Shown here one piece after another: positions 1 to 6,979 of a stretch of 7,502 nt of DNA (position 1 is its first letter; every line of letters starts with the position of its first letter). This stretch comes from an uncultured Leptolyngbya sp. (GTDB taxonomy: Bacteria > Cyanobacteriota > Cyanobacteriia > Phormidesmidales > Phormidesmidaceae). The notes beneath the pieces were generated by a model that saw only the letters and a program-made list of their open reading frames with translations, was not told the DNA's origin and made no database searches. The stretch covers positions 1 to 7,502 of the forward strand of contig CALBPH010000272.1 of NCBI GenBank assembly GCA_937899365.1, written 5' to 3'. The position numbers and the translations under genes were made by a program.

Positions 1-102
1 ATGATGGCTATTGTTAGCATCCCTGATGGGCTACCCAATATACAAGGGACCCCAAGCAACACCCTTCACACCCAGCCAACCACCCAAGCTATTTTCAGCT
101 AA
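1..102 (+). CDS. Possible C-terminal tail of a gene entering from the left edge (partial)
   Basis: Frame 1 on the plus strand is open from the first base to a TAA at 100-102, giving up to 34 codons. The other two plus frames hit stops within about 17 bases. The peptide (ends TTQAIFS) is rich in Pro, Thr and Asn, like a flexible C-terminal tail, and matches no family I recognise. A hairpin terminator begins about 38 bases after the stop, which fits the end of a real gene convergent with the symporter gene. It could also be non-coding sequence that happens to be open, because the stretch is short. No function can be given. Confidence 0.35.
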   Translation: MMAIVSIPDGLPNIQGTPSNTLHTQPTTQAIFS

Positions 103-139
103 AACTATAGGCCTAATCTTTAAAGAGCCTTTCATATAG

Positions 140-179
140 AAAAAGCGAGAGCTATTTGTCATAATGGCTCTCGCTTTTT
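140..179. terminator. Bidirectional intrinsic terminator between convergent genes
   Basis: The arm AAAAAGCGAGAGC (140-152) is perfectly complementary to GCTCTCGCTTTTT (167-179). Three or four further pairs close the inner part, leaving a loop of about six bases. The arm ends are A/T tracts, so the structure reads as a stem followed by a U-run on both strands. On the minus strand it lies about 60 bases past the symporter stop codon; on the plus strand it lies about 38 bases past the stop at 102. It therefore most likely ends both transcripts. Confidence 0.88.
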
Positions 180-238
180 AGTAATTGACAAAACCATTGT
201 GCTATTAAAGGTTTCTCTCTTGGACCGACATATCAGAA

Positions 239-1741
239 CTACAGCGCATGTAATTTTTCCTCAAGCTTTGCCCGCTGCTGTTGTGCATCAATAGGTTTGT
301 AAGTCATTTTAGACACCACAACAAAAGCAATCAAACCCACTATCGGACTAATCAGCGTAGGAAACCCATCAAAATCCAAAGTAAAGAGACCATTCGGAAT
401 ATACAACAGCGTATTATCAATACCAAACATGGTCGGCATCAGAGCAAAAAGAACAAGTCGGGTAATCGACCCCGCGACAATGCAAGCTAACGCCCCCTGA
501 CGAGTAGATTTCGCCCAAAATAATCCCCCTAAAAGAGGCACCACTAGCCCAGCAAAACCCAGGTCAAACCCAAGCAGCAACAGCACCCCCGTCTGAGGTA
601 CCCGCAAGCCCAAAAATACCCCCAGCAAGGTAATCACAATCGACAATACCCGAGTTACCAACAACAGTCGATCGCCACCGCCACCATGGGCAGCCGCCCC
701 ATGGCGAATACCAAAAACATTGTGCGCCAATACGGAAGAAGTTCCTAAAATAGCCCCATCCGCCGTAGAAAGAGAGGCCGATAAAATAGCCGCCAGTACC
801 AATAAACCCAACACAGGGGGAACAACATTTTGCAACAGGGCAAATAATATGGGACCATCGGCCACCACCCCGGCTTGCTCCAGAATGCTGTTAGCAGACA
901 GGGCAATAATTGAAAAGGGGATACCGACAATCAAGGTGACCGCCGAAGCAACATAGCAGGCTTTTTGAGCCGTTTCTGGACTTTCTGCCGCAAAAATTCG
1001 AGCCATAAAGTCAATCGCAACCATATTGCCAAACCCCAAGGCCAAAAGACTTGCCCAGTTAATGGCAGCGCCTGCACCCACTGAAGTCAACTGCTCTAAG
1101 GCTAAGGGACCCGTACCAGGGACAATGTTCAGACCAAAGTTGGCGAGTAAATAGACCAGTAGCCACCCAGTCCCCACCAAGGCAATCAAGATTTGGATCG
1201 CATCGGTGTAGGCAACGGCAAAGAGACCGCCAGCTACGGTGTAGGCAAATACGAGCGCCGCCAACAATGTGATGCCGCCAATGTAGCTAGTGCCCAGAAA
1301 TGTCTGGAACATAAAGCCCCCGGCCACCAGGTTGCCTGCCAGCAAAAACGAAAAACTGACCGACATAATACAGGCAGCAATCAGCTCCACCAGACGACCA
1401 TACTTAACCCGATAAAAGTCGGGGATGGTGATGAGCCCCATGCGGTTCATCGGCTTTGCCAAAAAAGTCCCGGTCAAAAACAGACATAGAGACAGACCGA
1501 TGGGTAAAGCCGCCCCGGCCCAAAAGCCAAATTCTGCGGACAAATCGGTATTCCCCAGGGTGGCATTTGAGTCCACCGATTGAGCCATGAGGGTGGCAGC
1601 AGCTAGGGGCAAGGTTAGCCCCCGACCAGCCACTAAAAAATTGACGCTATCGCCTTTAATTTGCTGGGAGGCCCACACCCCCACACCTAATGTGCCTAAG
1701 AGAAATGTAATAATTCCCCAGGAGAAAACGGTATGTTCCAT
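239..1741 (-). CDS. Sodium:solute symporter (SSS family), under guanidine-I riboswitch control
   Basis: This 500-residue, almost wholly hydrophobic protein has about 13 predicted membrane segments, the usual size and layout of SSS (PutP-like) sodium symporters. Family hallmarks visible are the GGLFAVAYTDAIQ segment (residues 171-183), like the TD..Q stretch of PutP, and SASLSTADGA (321-330), which corresponds to the PutP helix whose Ser/Thr residues help bind sodium. A Gly/Ala/His-rich loop at 347-357 is low complexity. The ATG at 1741 is supported by GGAG at 1750-1753 with eight bases spacing. The family moves sugars, amino acids, urea, choline and similar solutes with sodium, so the family alone does not fix the substrate. 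The leader holds a guanidine-I aptamer and terminator, so guanidinium or a related compound is the best candidate (inference). The gene ends before a strong terminator and is probably transcribed alone. Confidence 0.93.
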   Translation of the reverse strand: MEHTVFSWGIITFLLGTLGVGVWASQQIKGDSVNFLVAGRGLTLPLAAATLMAQSVDSNATLGNTDLSAEFGFWAGAALPIGLSLCLFLTGTFLAKPMNRMGLITIPDFYRVKYGRLVELIAACIMSVSFSFLLAGNLVAGGFMFQTFLGTSYIGGITLLAALVFAYTVAGGLFAVAYTDAIQILIALVGTGWLLVYLLANFGLNIVPGTGPLALEQLTSVGAGAAINWASLLALGFGNMVAIDFMARIFAAESPETAQKACYVASAVTLIVGIPFSIIALSANSILEQAGVVADGPILFALLQNVVPPVLGLLVLAAILSASLSTADGAILGTSSVLAHNVFGIRHGAAAHGGGGDRLLLVTRVLSIVITLLGVFLGLRVPQTGVLLLLGFDLGFAGLVVPLLGGLFWAKSTRQGALACIVAGSITRLVLFALMPTMFGIDNTLLYIPNGLFTLDFDGFPTLISPIVGLIAFVVVSKMTYKPIDAQQQRAKLEEKLHAL

Positions 1742-1785
1742 TTATTCATCTCCAACTCTAAACATCACAACCTCAACTCGGTAGT

Positions 1786-1850
1786 AAAAAAACAAAGCCC
1801 GAGAGAAACCGTTAACCTCAATCAAGGTCAACAGAATTCTCCCGGGCTTT
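1786..1850 (-). terminator. Riboswitch expression platform: conditional intrinsic terminator in the symporter leader
   Basis: On the minus strand AAAGCCCGGGAGAA (1850-1837) pairs along its whole length with TTCTCTCGGGCTTT (1807-1794), with one G-U pair. An inner helix, GTTGACC with GGTTAAC, caps it. Seven Ts follow the stem (1792-1786, after a TTTG), making a complete intrinsic terminator about 33 bases ahead of the ribosome binding site. Its first arm is also the last conserved strand of the aptamer (GCCCGGGAGA), so aptamer and terminator are mutually exclusive. Ligand-bound aptamer should block termination and let the symporter be transcribed. Confidence 0.92.
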
Positions 1851-1955
1851 TATCCCTCCGTGAACCAGCAAAAGCGAAACCCTTGCCAGCTGCATCTCTC
1901 GGACCAAACATTCTGCTAATTAGCAAACAATCAGCAAAACTGGAACCCTAGATGC
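1838..1955 (-). promoter_or_regulatory. Guanidine-I riboswitch aptamer (ykkC-yxkD, class I)
   Basis: Read on the minus strand, the signature blocks of the guanidine-I aptamer appear in the right order. They are GCATCTAGGGTTCC (from 1955), GGTCCGAGAGATGC closing the first helix (GCATC pairs with GATGC), then ACGGA directly followed by GGGATAAAAGCCCGGGAGA. Between the second and third blocks, AGCTGGCAAGGG and CTTTTGCTGGTT pair into a 12-base-pair stem, using several G-U pairs, around a TTTCG loop, as expected for P2. Inside the first domain the palindrome TGCTAATTAGCA can form the variable hairpin. This class is known to bind guanidinium and to act mostly as an ON switch. The gene controlled here is the SSS symporter starting at 1741. 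Confidence 0.95.
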
Positions 1956-2074
1956 AAAAATTAAATTGTTTGTGTCTGAAAACTAATAGTTATGAATGCC
2001 TCTAGCCACAGAAGACCGACTAACCCTTAGCTAACACCATATGTAATTTGTATCAATAGCCTATGAAACAATAA

Positions 2075-2088
2075 GTGTCTCTTGATAC
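2075..2088 (-). promoter_or_regulatory. Weak NtcA-like half-match upstream of the riboswitch transcript
   Basis: The plus strand reads GTG-N8-TAC (GTA-N8-CAC on the minus strand). This keeps the GT-N10-AC core of the cyanobacterial nitrogen regulator NtcA but misses one base of GTA-N8-TAC. On the minus strand, 22 bases later, comes TACAAAT, near the -10 spacing of NtcA-activated promoters but not a clean TAN3T. Such matches arise often by chance. Apart from this, the hairpin after the kinase gene and the riboswitch, nothing else stands out between 1956 and 2133. Confidence 0.15.
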
Positions 2089-2094
2089 GATTTA

Positions 2095-2130
2095 CCTTTA
2101 AACATGTCGAGGGCTCCTGACTTTTAAAGG
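2095..2130 (-). terminator. Hairpin just after the kinase stop codon, possible transcript 3' end
   Basis: CCTTTAAA and TTTAAAGG form a perfect eight-base-pair inverted repeat starting four bases after the kinase stop codon, and the 20-base interior has a further GTC/GAC pairing. No T-run follows on the minus strand, so this is not a canonical intrinsic terminator. It may mark or protect the 3' end of the kinase transcript, which would otherwise read into the riboswitch leader. Confidence 0.4.
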
Positions 2131-2133
2131 ACA

Positions 2134-3339
2134 CTACTCAATCGACAACGATAGCGGTAATACCACCTTAAATGTTGTGCCTTCCCCCAGCTGACTCTTT
2201 ACTTGAACATCTCCCTGTTGGAAATCTACAAACTGCTTAACAATGCTTAAACCCAGCCCTGTGCCGGGAATATTACTCACATTCTTACCCCGGTGAAACG
2301 GTTCAAATAAATGGGGATAGTCCTCCGGTGGAATCCCTAGGCCGCTGTCTTTCACCACAAACACCGCCTGATCTTTATGGCGAAATAACGATAGACAAAC
2401 AGGCTTGTCATCTGGCGTATAGCGAATTGCATTGGACAAAATATTTGTCAAAATCGAGCGTAAAAGTGTTTGATCAAGCTTGGCAATTAGGGGTTTGTGG
2501 CGACCAACAAATTCTAGCTGCCCCTGTTCTGAAGGCAGCTCTGACAGCAAATTTCGGCAAAAATCTACCAGGTTAAGTGGCTCAGGATTGAGACAAAGTC
2601 GTTTAGCTTCTAACTTGCCCAGAACTAAAATATCGTCAATCATCTGGGTCATGCGCTCGACGTTTTCTTTAATGTCCAGCAGATACTGGTTTTTCTGCGA
2701 TCGCGATAATTGTTCGTCGTAGCGATTTAAGGAGGATACCGATAGGGCAATGTTGTTCATCGGATTGCGAAACTCATGGCAGACCATGGCTACAAACCTA
2801 GACTTAAGATTGCTTAAGTTCTGTAGTTGTTCATTGACGGCATAAAGTTCAGCCGTTCGCTTGTGCACCTTTAGTTCCAAATCTTCATTAGTCTGTTGTA
2901 AAACCGCTTCAGCCCATTTTCGCTGGCTAATATCACGAAAGGTGACGACGGCTCCAATTAATTCGCCATGCTCGTCGCGCATCGGTGTACTAATGTATTC
3001 CACCGGAAAGCAGGTGCCGTCTTTTCGCCAAAAGACTTCATCGGTCACCCGTTGCATATGCCCTTTTTGAAAAACAGAATAAATAGGACAGCATTCTCTG
3101 GGGTAGGGGCTGCCGTCAGGGTGAGAATGGTGCAGCACCCGATGCATAGACTGACCAATTAGGTCCTGCATTTCCCAATCGATCATCGCTGCCGCTGCTG
3201 GGTTCACAAATGTAACGTTTCCCTGCAAATCTAACCCGTAGACACCTTCTCCCACCGCATTGAGAATCAGCTCATGTTGACGGCGCAAGGCTGCAAGCGC
3301 CTGGTGATCTGAAAGATTAATGGAATCATCTGATTTCAT
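2134..3339 (-). CDS. Soluble PAS-domain sensor histidine kinase
   Basis: The 401-residue product has, in order: a PAS domain (about residues 20-140, containing HHSHPDGSPYP and a WRKDGT segment), a short coiled-coil linker, a HisKA dimerisation domain with the H-box CHEFRNP (phospho-acceptor His188), and an HATPase domain with N-box TNILSNAIRYTP, DSGLGIP (331-337), FEPFHRG and GTGLGLSIV (from 359). No membrane segment is present, so it senses a cytoplasmic or diffusible signal, presumably through PAS. I chose ATG 3339; the frame stays open upstream to GTG codons at 3372 and 3369 (412 or 411 residues). No start has a clear Shine-Dalgarno sequence. The gene is divergent from an AraC-type response regulator 131 bases away and very probably phosphorylates it. 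The ligand is unknown. Confidence 0.95.
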   Translation of the reverse strand: MKSDDSINLSDHQALAALRRQHELILNAVGEGVYGLDLQGNVTFVNPAAAAMIDWEMQDLIGQSMHRVLHHSHPDGSPYPRECCPIYSVFQKGHMQRVTDEVFWRKDGTCFPVEYISTPMRDEHGELIGAVVTFRDISQRKWAEAVLQQTNEDLELKVHKRTAELYAVNEQLQNLSNLKSRFVAMVCHEFRNPMNNIALSVSSLNRYDEQLSRSQKNQYLLDIKENVERMTQMIDDILVLGKLEAKRLCLNPEPLNLVDFCRNLLSELPSEQGQLEFVGRHKPLIAKLDQTLLRSILTNILSNAIRYTPDDKPVCLSLFRHKDQAVFVVKDSGLGIPPEDYPHLFEPFHRGKNVSNIPGTGLGLSIVKQFVDFQQGDVQVKSQLGEGTTFKVVLPLSLSIE

Positions 3340-3416
3340 AAACTTGTTCAAGACTGTAGTGCAGTACACCACGGTTGATTCTGAAAACCCTTAAATCTGT
3401 AATGAATGTCTAGTAA

Positions 3417-3425
3417 TGATCTCGG
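3417..3425. promoter_or_regulatory. Shared 9-mer TGATCTCGG in the kinase/regulator intergenic region
   Basis: This nine-base sequence also occurs at 4313-4321, just ahead of the ABC operon. Here it sits between the divergent kinase and regulator starts, flanked by AGTAA (3412) and TTACT (3432), which form a small inverted repeat. A binding site for the AraC-type regulator is plausible. I estimate roughly a 5-12% chance of some shared 9-mer between the two intergenic regions, so the support is modest. Confidence 0.25.
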
Positions 3426-3470
3426 CTAAAGTTACTGAGCTTATTTCCATCGTAGATGGTAAGGGTAATG

Positions 3471-4238
3471 GTGAAAACGATTCTTGTCATTGAAGATGAG
3501 GCCCAAACAAGAGAAATTTTTCTCCGATGTTTGAAATTTGAAAAATTTGAAGGTATCGGTGCTGAGAATGGATCTACGGGGGTCAGGCTAGCGGAGCGAC
3601 ACCGTCCTGACTTGGTTGTTTGCGACATTATGATGCCCGACATGGACGGCTATGAGGTCCTGTCATTCCTGAGGAAAAATGATGCAACGGCGTCGATTCC
3701 GTTTATTTTTTTGACCGCTAAAGTGGCGATGACGGATCTGCGACAGGGGATGACGCTGGGGGCAGACGACTATTTGACAAAGCCCTGTACGGTGGAAGAT
3801 TTTTTAGATGCGATCGCATCTCGACTAAAACGTCAAGAAGACCTCAAACGAGGGCTGCAAGAGTCTCATCACCAGGCCCAGGACGTCGTCACCACCCCTG
3901 AAACGATTTTCCCTGACTGTCCTCGGCTGACCGCTGTCTTCGACTTTATCGAAGCCCATTACCAGCAATCAATCAACCTCACCGATGTGGCTCAATCGGT
4001 CGGGTATTCTCCCGCCTACCTAACCAATTTATCCCAAAGCCATACGGGACGTACGGTCAAAGCCTGGATTATTGAACGGCGCATGGCCGCAGCCCGACAA
4101 CTGCTAGCCAATACAGTCAACTCGATCAAGCAAATTGCTGACTCCATTGGCTATGCCGACGCCGGTTATTTCACTCGGCAATTTCGCAAGCTCCATGGCG
4201 TCACGCCCCAGGCCTGGCGAAATCAGCTCAATCCGTAA
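3471..4238 (+). CDS. Response regulator, receiver domain plus AraC-family DNA-binding domain
   Basis: The 255-residue protein joins a receiver domain (about 1-115) to an AraC-type double helix-turn-helix domain (about 150-255). Receiver residues are all present: acidic pair Glu8-Asp9, phospho-acceptor Asp52 in VVCDIMMPDMDG, Thr82 in FLTAK and Lys104 in LTKP. The DNA-binding half shows both helix-turn-helix units, around NLTDVAQSVGYSPAYL and SIKQIADSIGYADAGYFTRQF, ending in the typical FRKLHGVTPQAWR. I favour GTG 3471 because AAGGG (3461-3465) is well spaced from it and the protein then begins MKTILVIEDE; in-frame ATGs at 3456 and 3468 are alternatives. Its partner is the divergent kinase. The ABC operon follows about 220 bases downstream on the same strand and is a likely target (inference). 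Receiver-AraC fusions are less common in cyanobacteria than OmpR or NarL types. Confidence 0.95.
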   Translation: MKTILVIEDEAQTREIFLRCLKFEKFEGIGAENGSTGVRLAERHRPDLVVCDIMMPDMDGYEVLSFLRKNDATASIPFIFLTAKVAMTDLRQGMTLGADDYLTKPCTVEDFLDAIASRLKRQEDLKRGLQESHHQAQDVVTTPETIFPDCPRLTAVFDFIEAHYQQSINLTDVAQSVGYSPAYLTNLSQSHTGRTVKAWIIERRMAAARQLLANTVNSIKQIADSIGYADAGYFTRQFRKLHGVTPQAWRNQLNP

Positions 4239-4312
4239 CAACCGCAACAAAATAGACCTAAAAACAACAAACAGACTTAAAAAGTCCTAGTTTTCCAAAA
4301 AATAGTCCGATG

Positions 4313-4338
4313 TGATCTCGGATTTACATTGGTATAAA
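4313..4338 (+). promoter_or_regulatory. Candidate regulator site and -10 box ahead of the ABC operon
   Basis: TGATCTCGG (4313-4321), also found in the kinase/regulator intergenic region, ends 11 bases before TATAAA (4333-4338), a plausible -10 box. No good -35 box is visible, and the shared 9-mer would lie over that position, as is usual for AraC-type activators that replace a -35 contact. This is an inference from spacing only. No NtcA site with the GTA-N8-TAC pattern and no ykkC-type aptamer was found between 4239 and 4450. Confidence 0.3.
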
Positions 4339-4358
4339 TTACACTATCGAACCTCGTG

Positions 4359-4394
4359 GATAAACCTAGTCCCTGCCTAGAATTGAGGTTTATC
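4359..4394 (+). repeat. Nine-base-pair inverted repeat in the ABC operon leader
   Basis: GATAAACCT (4359-4367) is perfectly complementary to AGGTTTATC (4386-4394), with an 18-base loop containing CCTAG. CTC (4353-4355) can also pair with GAG (4395-4397) across a three-base bulge. It lies 68 bases before the operon's first start codon and has no following T-run, so it is not a terminator. It could be an operator or a structured leader element of the mRNA. Confidence 0.45.
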
Positions 4395-4462
4395 GAGAAG
4401 AAATTGCAGCCGGACTTGGTTATCAGCAGTTTTAGTCAACGCTAGTTAAGGTGAGTATTCCT

Positions 4463-6100
4463 ATGGTTTCAACCTCCACCCAAACCGATCAAAATTGGGA
4501 CAATCTGAATTGCGATCGCGGTAACCTTACCGACTTTCAGAGGGCCTGTATCATCTGCGGTGGTGCTCACCTCACCATGTCCCATTGGGAATTTCTCCAT
4601 ACCATGCCCCAAGACCCAGTGGACATGGTCGGCGACGTTGTAAAAATGGGTCTATACAAAGATGAACAGCTGCGGGCAGCAGACACCGTCAATGCCTATG
4701 AGTTGCGTAAAACTCTGTTACTAAAGACTGCAGGGCGAGGCGATCCAAAACGCGAACGATTGGTGTTAGCCCTGGCTAAGCAAGCCGGTGGTATTGAAAA
4801 TGCTTTTGCTGCTGCCTTTGGCCCCCAGGCTGGACTATTCTTTAACGACGCCATTCGCAACAGTGACTTTACTCGACGAGAGTTTCTAAAGAACCTGGCC
4901 ATCGGTGATGCCCTTGTTACCCTGAGTAACTGTGGTGGTAAACCGGAGGAAGCCGCCGTTGTGGATGATGCGGCTCCGGTAGATACCTCTAACTTAGAGA
5001 AAACGGACCTCAAGGTTGGTTTTATTCCCATCACCTGTGCCACTCCTATCATTATGGCGGAGCCCTTAGGCTTCTACTCTAAGTATGGTTTCAATGCGGA
5101 AGTGGTGAAGATGCCTAGCTGGGGTGCCGTGCGTGACTCCGCTATTGCAGGTGAGCTAGATGCCTATCACATGCTCGCTCCCATGCCCATCGCCATGACC
5201 CTGGGTCTAGGCTCCGCATCATTTGGGGTGAAACTAGCCAGTATTGAGAACATTAACGGTCAAGCCATTACGGTGGCCGAGAAGTATAAGGGCCAAATCA
5301 ACGGTCCAGCCGACTTCAAGGGCTTTACCATCGGCGTACCGTTCCCCTATTCCATGCATAACCTGTTGTTGCGCTACTATCTGGCAACAGGCGGTATCGA
5401 TCCCGATGTGGATGTGAAGATCCGCCCAGTTCCCCCACCGGACAGCATCGCTCAATTGGTGGCCGGTGATATTGACGCCTACCTGATGCCCGATCCCTTT
5501 AATCAGCGCGCTGTATTTGAAGGTGCCGGGTTTATCTTCAAGCTCACCAAAGATCTCTGGCCTGGTCACCCTTGCTGTGCCTTCGCCGCCAGTGACCAGT
5601 GGATTGATGCCAATCCCAACACCTTTAGGGCTCTTAACAAGTCGATTATTGACGCAGCTGGCTATGCTAGAAACCCTGCCAATCGTCCGGAGATTGCTAA
5701 GGCGATTTCCGAAAGAGCGTTTCTAAATCAGCCGGTGGAAGTTGTGGAAGCCGTACTGACCGGTAACTTTGATGATGGTCAGGGCAACACTTTAAATGTG
5801 CCGGATCGGATTGACTTTGACCCCTATCCATGGCAGAGTTTCGCCAACTGGATTTCTTCTCAGCTGGTGCGCTGGGATCTTCAGGGTGACGGTAAAGCTG
5901 CACAGGTAATTACGTCTGACACCTATGATCAGGTGGGCAAGGATATCTTCTTGACTGACTTGGCAAGAGAACTGTCGCAGGAAGTGGGGTTAAATCCACC
6001 CGATGACATCTATCGAAGTGAGACTCTCGAATTTGACACCTTTGACCCAGCTGACCCAGCGACTTATATCAAAGAACAAATCGACAAGAATGGCGTTTAA
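4463..6100 (+). CDS. ABC transporter substrate-binding protein, NrtA/TauA-like, with N-terminal extension
   Basis: From ATG 4463 the protein has 545 residues. AAGGTGAG (4448-4455) sits seven bases before this ATG; the in-frame GTG at 4451 lies inside that ribosome binding site and is less likely. Residues 1-135 form an extra region with CIICGGAH near its start (Cys29, Cys32, His36). Then comes TRREFLKNLA (Arg138-Arg139), a short hydrophobic stretch and TLSNCGG (Cys157), resembling a Tat signal with an imperfect lipobox placed internally. From about 180 onward is the NrtA/SsuA-type binding fold (LKVGFIPITCATPIIMAEP..., later HPCCAFAASDQWI). Known NrtA proteins are about 440 residues, so this one is roughly 100 longer. 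It should deliver substrate to the permease encoded 39 bases downstream. Nitrate, cyanate or bicarbonate are family substrates; context makes guanidine a candidate. The substrate is unproven. Confidence 0.93.
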   Translation: MVSTSTQTDQNWDNLNCDRGNLTDFQRACIICGGAHLTMSHWEFLHTMPQDPVDMVGDVVKMGLYKDEQLRAADTVNAYELRKTLLLKTAGRGDPKRERLVLALAKQAGGIENAFAAAFGPQAGLFFNDAIRNSDFTRREFLKNLAIGDALVTLSNCGGKPEEAAVVDDAAPVDTSNLEKTDLKVGFIPITCATPIIMAEPLGFYSKYGFNAEVVKMPSWGAVRDSAIAGELDAYHMLAPMPIAMTLGLGSASFGVKLASIENINGQAITVAEKYKGQINGPADFKGFTIGVPFPYSMHNLLLRYYLATGGIDPDVDVKIRPVPPPDSIAQLVAGDIDAYLMPDPFNQRAVFEGAGFIFKLTKDLWPGHPCCAFAASDQWIDANPNTFRALNKSIIDAAGYARNPANRPEIAKAISERAFLNQPVEVVEAVLTGNFDDGQGNTLNVPDRIDFDPYPWQSFANWISSQLVRWDLQGDGKAAQVITSDTYDQVGKDIFLTDLARELSQEVGLNPPDDIYRSETLEFDTFDPADPATYIKEQIDKNGV

Positions 6101-6139
6101 AGACGGTCAGATAGTTAAAAGCTTGGAGGTGTAAACGGT

Positions 6140-6979
6140 ATGGCCGTGAGTCAGCCGACGTTAAGTAAGGCAAAGGGTACCAATGGCAATGCGCCATGGC
6201 TCAACGAGAATGTTAAGGCATTTGGTCTGTTTGTCATTTCACTGGTTCTGTTTCTACTGTTTTGGGAAGTTGGGGCAAACTTGGAGCTATTTGCTAAAGG
6301 TATGCCCACAGCATCAAAGACATTGCAGGAACTTTGGTGGTGGAGCACCCATCCTTTCTTTGATAATGGTCCCAACGATTTAGGTATTGGTTGGAATCTG
6401 TTGATTAGTTTGCGAAGGGTGGCTATTGGTTACTTTTTAGCTTCCATCATTGCTGTTCCTTTAGGGATTTTGATTGGCATTTCGCCTATCTCTTATAAGG
6501 CTTTTAATCCCTATGTACAGTTGCTGAAACCAGTTTCTCCACTAGCTTGGTTGCCCTTAGGTCTATATATCTTTCGAAATTCAGAAGTAACTGGGATCTT
6601 TATCATTTTGATTTCCAGTATTTGGCCAACACTGATTAATACTGCCTTTGGTGTTGCCAACGTAAATCCTGAATATCTTGATGTATCTAAGACGTTGGGA
6701 GCATCTAAGATAAGAACTATCTTCAAGGTGATTATTCCGGCGGCTTTACCCAACATTGTGTCCGGTCTGCGGATTAGTATGGGTATCTCATGGCTGGTAA
6801 TTGTGGCAGCTGAAATGCTTTTGGGAAGTGGGTTAGGCTACTTTATCTGGAACGAATGGAATAACCTGTATATCCCTAACATTTTGGTCGCTATCTTTAT
6901 CATTGGTTTGGTGGGGCTAATCTTGGATAACATTTTTGGTGCCCTAGAAAGATTTGTTGCATTTGGTCGTAAAGCGTGA
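6140..6979 (+). CDS. ABC transporter permease, NrtB/SsuC-like
   Basis: This 279-residue inner-membrane protein equals NrtB in length and has about six membrane helices (first at about 27-44, last at about 247-270). The cytoplasmic EAA loop that docks to the ATPase is clear at 178-204 (EYLDVSKTLGASKIRTIFKVIIPAALP region, with the conserved G-A-S and IIPAALP). The start is well supported: GGAGGTG at 6125-6131 stands eight bases before ATG 6140. It follows the binding-protein gene by 39 bases and its stop overlaps the ATPase start, so the three genes form one operon. It forms the transport channel for whatever the binding protein delivers; the sequence alone does not show which. Confidence 0.95.
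   Translation: MAVSQPTLSKAKGTNGNAPWLNENVKAFGLFVISLVLFLLFWEVGANLELFAKGMPTASKTLQELWWWSTHPFFDNGPNDLGIGWNLLISLRRVAIGYFLASIIAVPLGILIGISPISYKAFNPYVQLLKPVSPLAWLPLGLYIFRNSEVTGIFIILISSIWPTLINTAFGVANVNPEYLDVSKTLGASKIRTIFKVIIPAALPNIVSGLRISMGISWLVIVAAEMLLGSGLGYFIWNEWNNLYIPNILVAIFIIGLVGLILDNIFGALERFVAFGRKA

Noticed and set aside
1733..1951. Plus-strand frame across the riboswitch
   Set aside because: It covers a structured RNA element read on the opposite strand and has no recognisable protein features or ribosome binding site.
4274..4292. Terminator after the response regulator (GACTT/AAGTC then TTTT)
   Set aside because: The stem is only five pairs and A/T-rich, with a three-base loop and a T-run of four; too weak to call.
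4314..4342. NtcA sites near GTGATCTCGGATTTAC and GTATAAATTAC
   Set aside because: The spacings between the GT and AC halves are wrong for the GTA-N8-TAC consensus.
4239..4450. Second guanidine riboswitch ahead of the ABC operon
   Set aside because: None of the conserved guanidine-I blocks (CTAGGGTTCC, GGTCCGAGAG, GGGATAAAAGCCC) and no paired ACGR-loop hairpins of guanidine-II are present on the plus strand.
4463..6979. Firm assignment as the nitrate transporter nrtAB
   Set aside because: The family resemblance is clear, but the extra N-terminal domain, the lack of nitrate-assimilation genes in view and the neighbouring guanidine riboswitch make a nitrate label unsafe.
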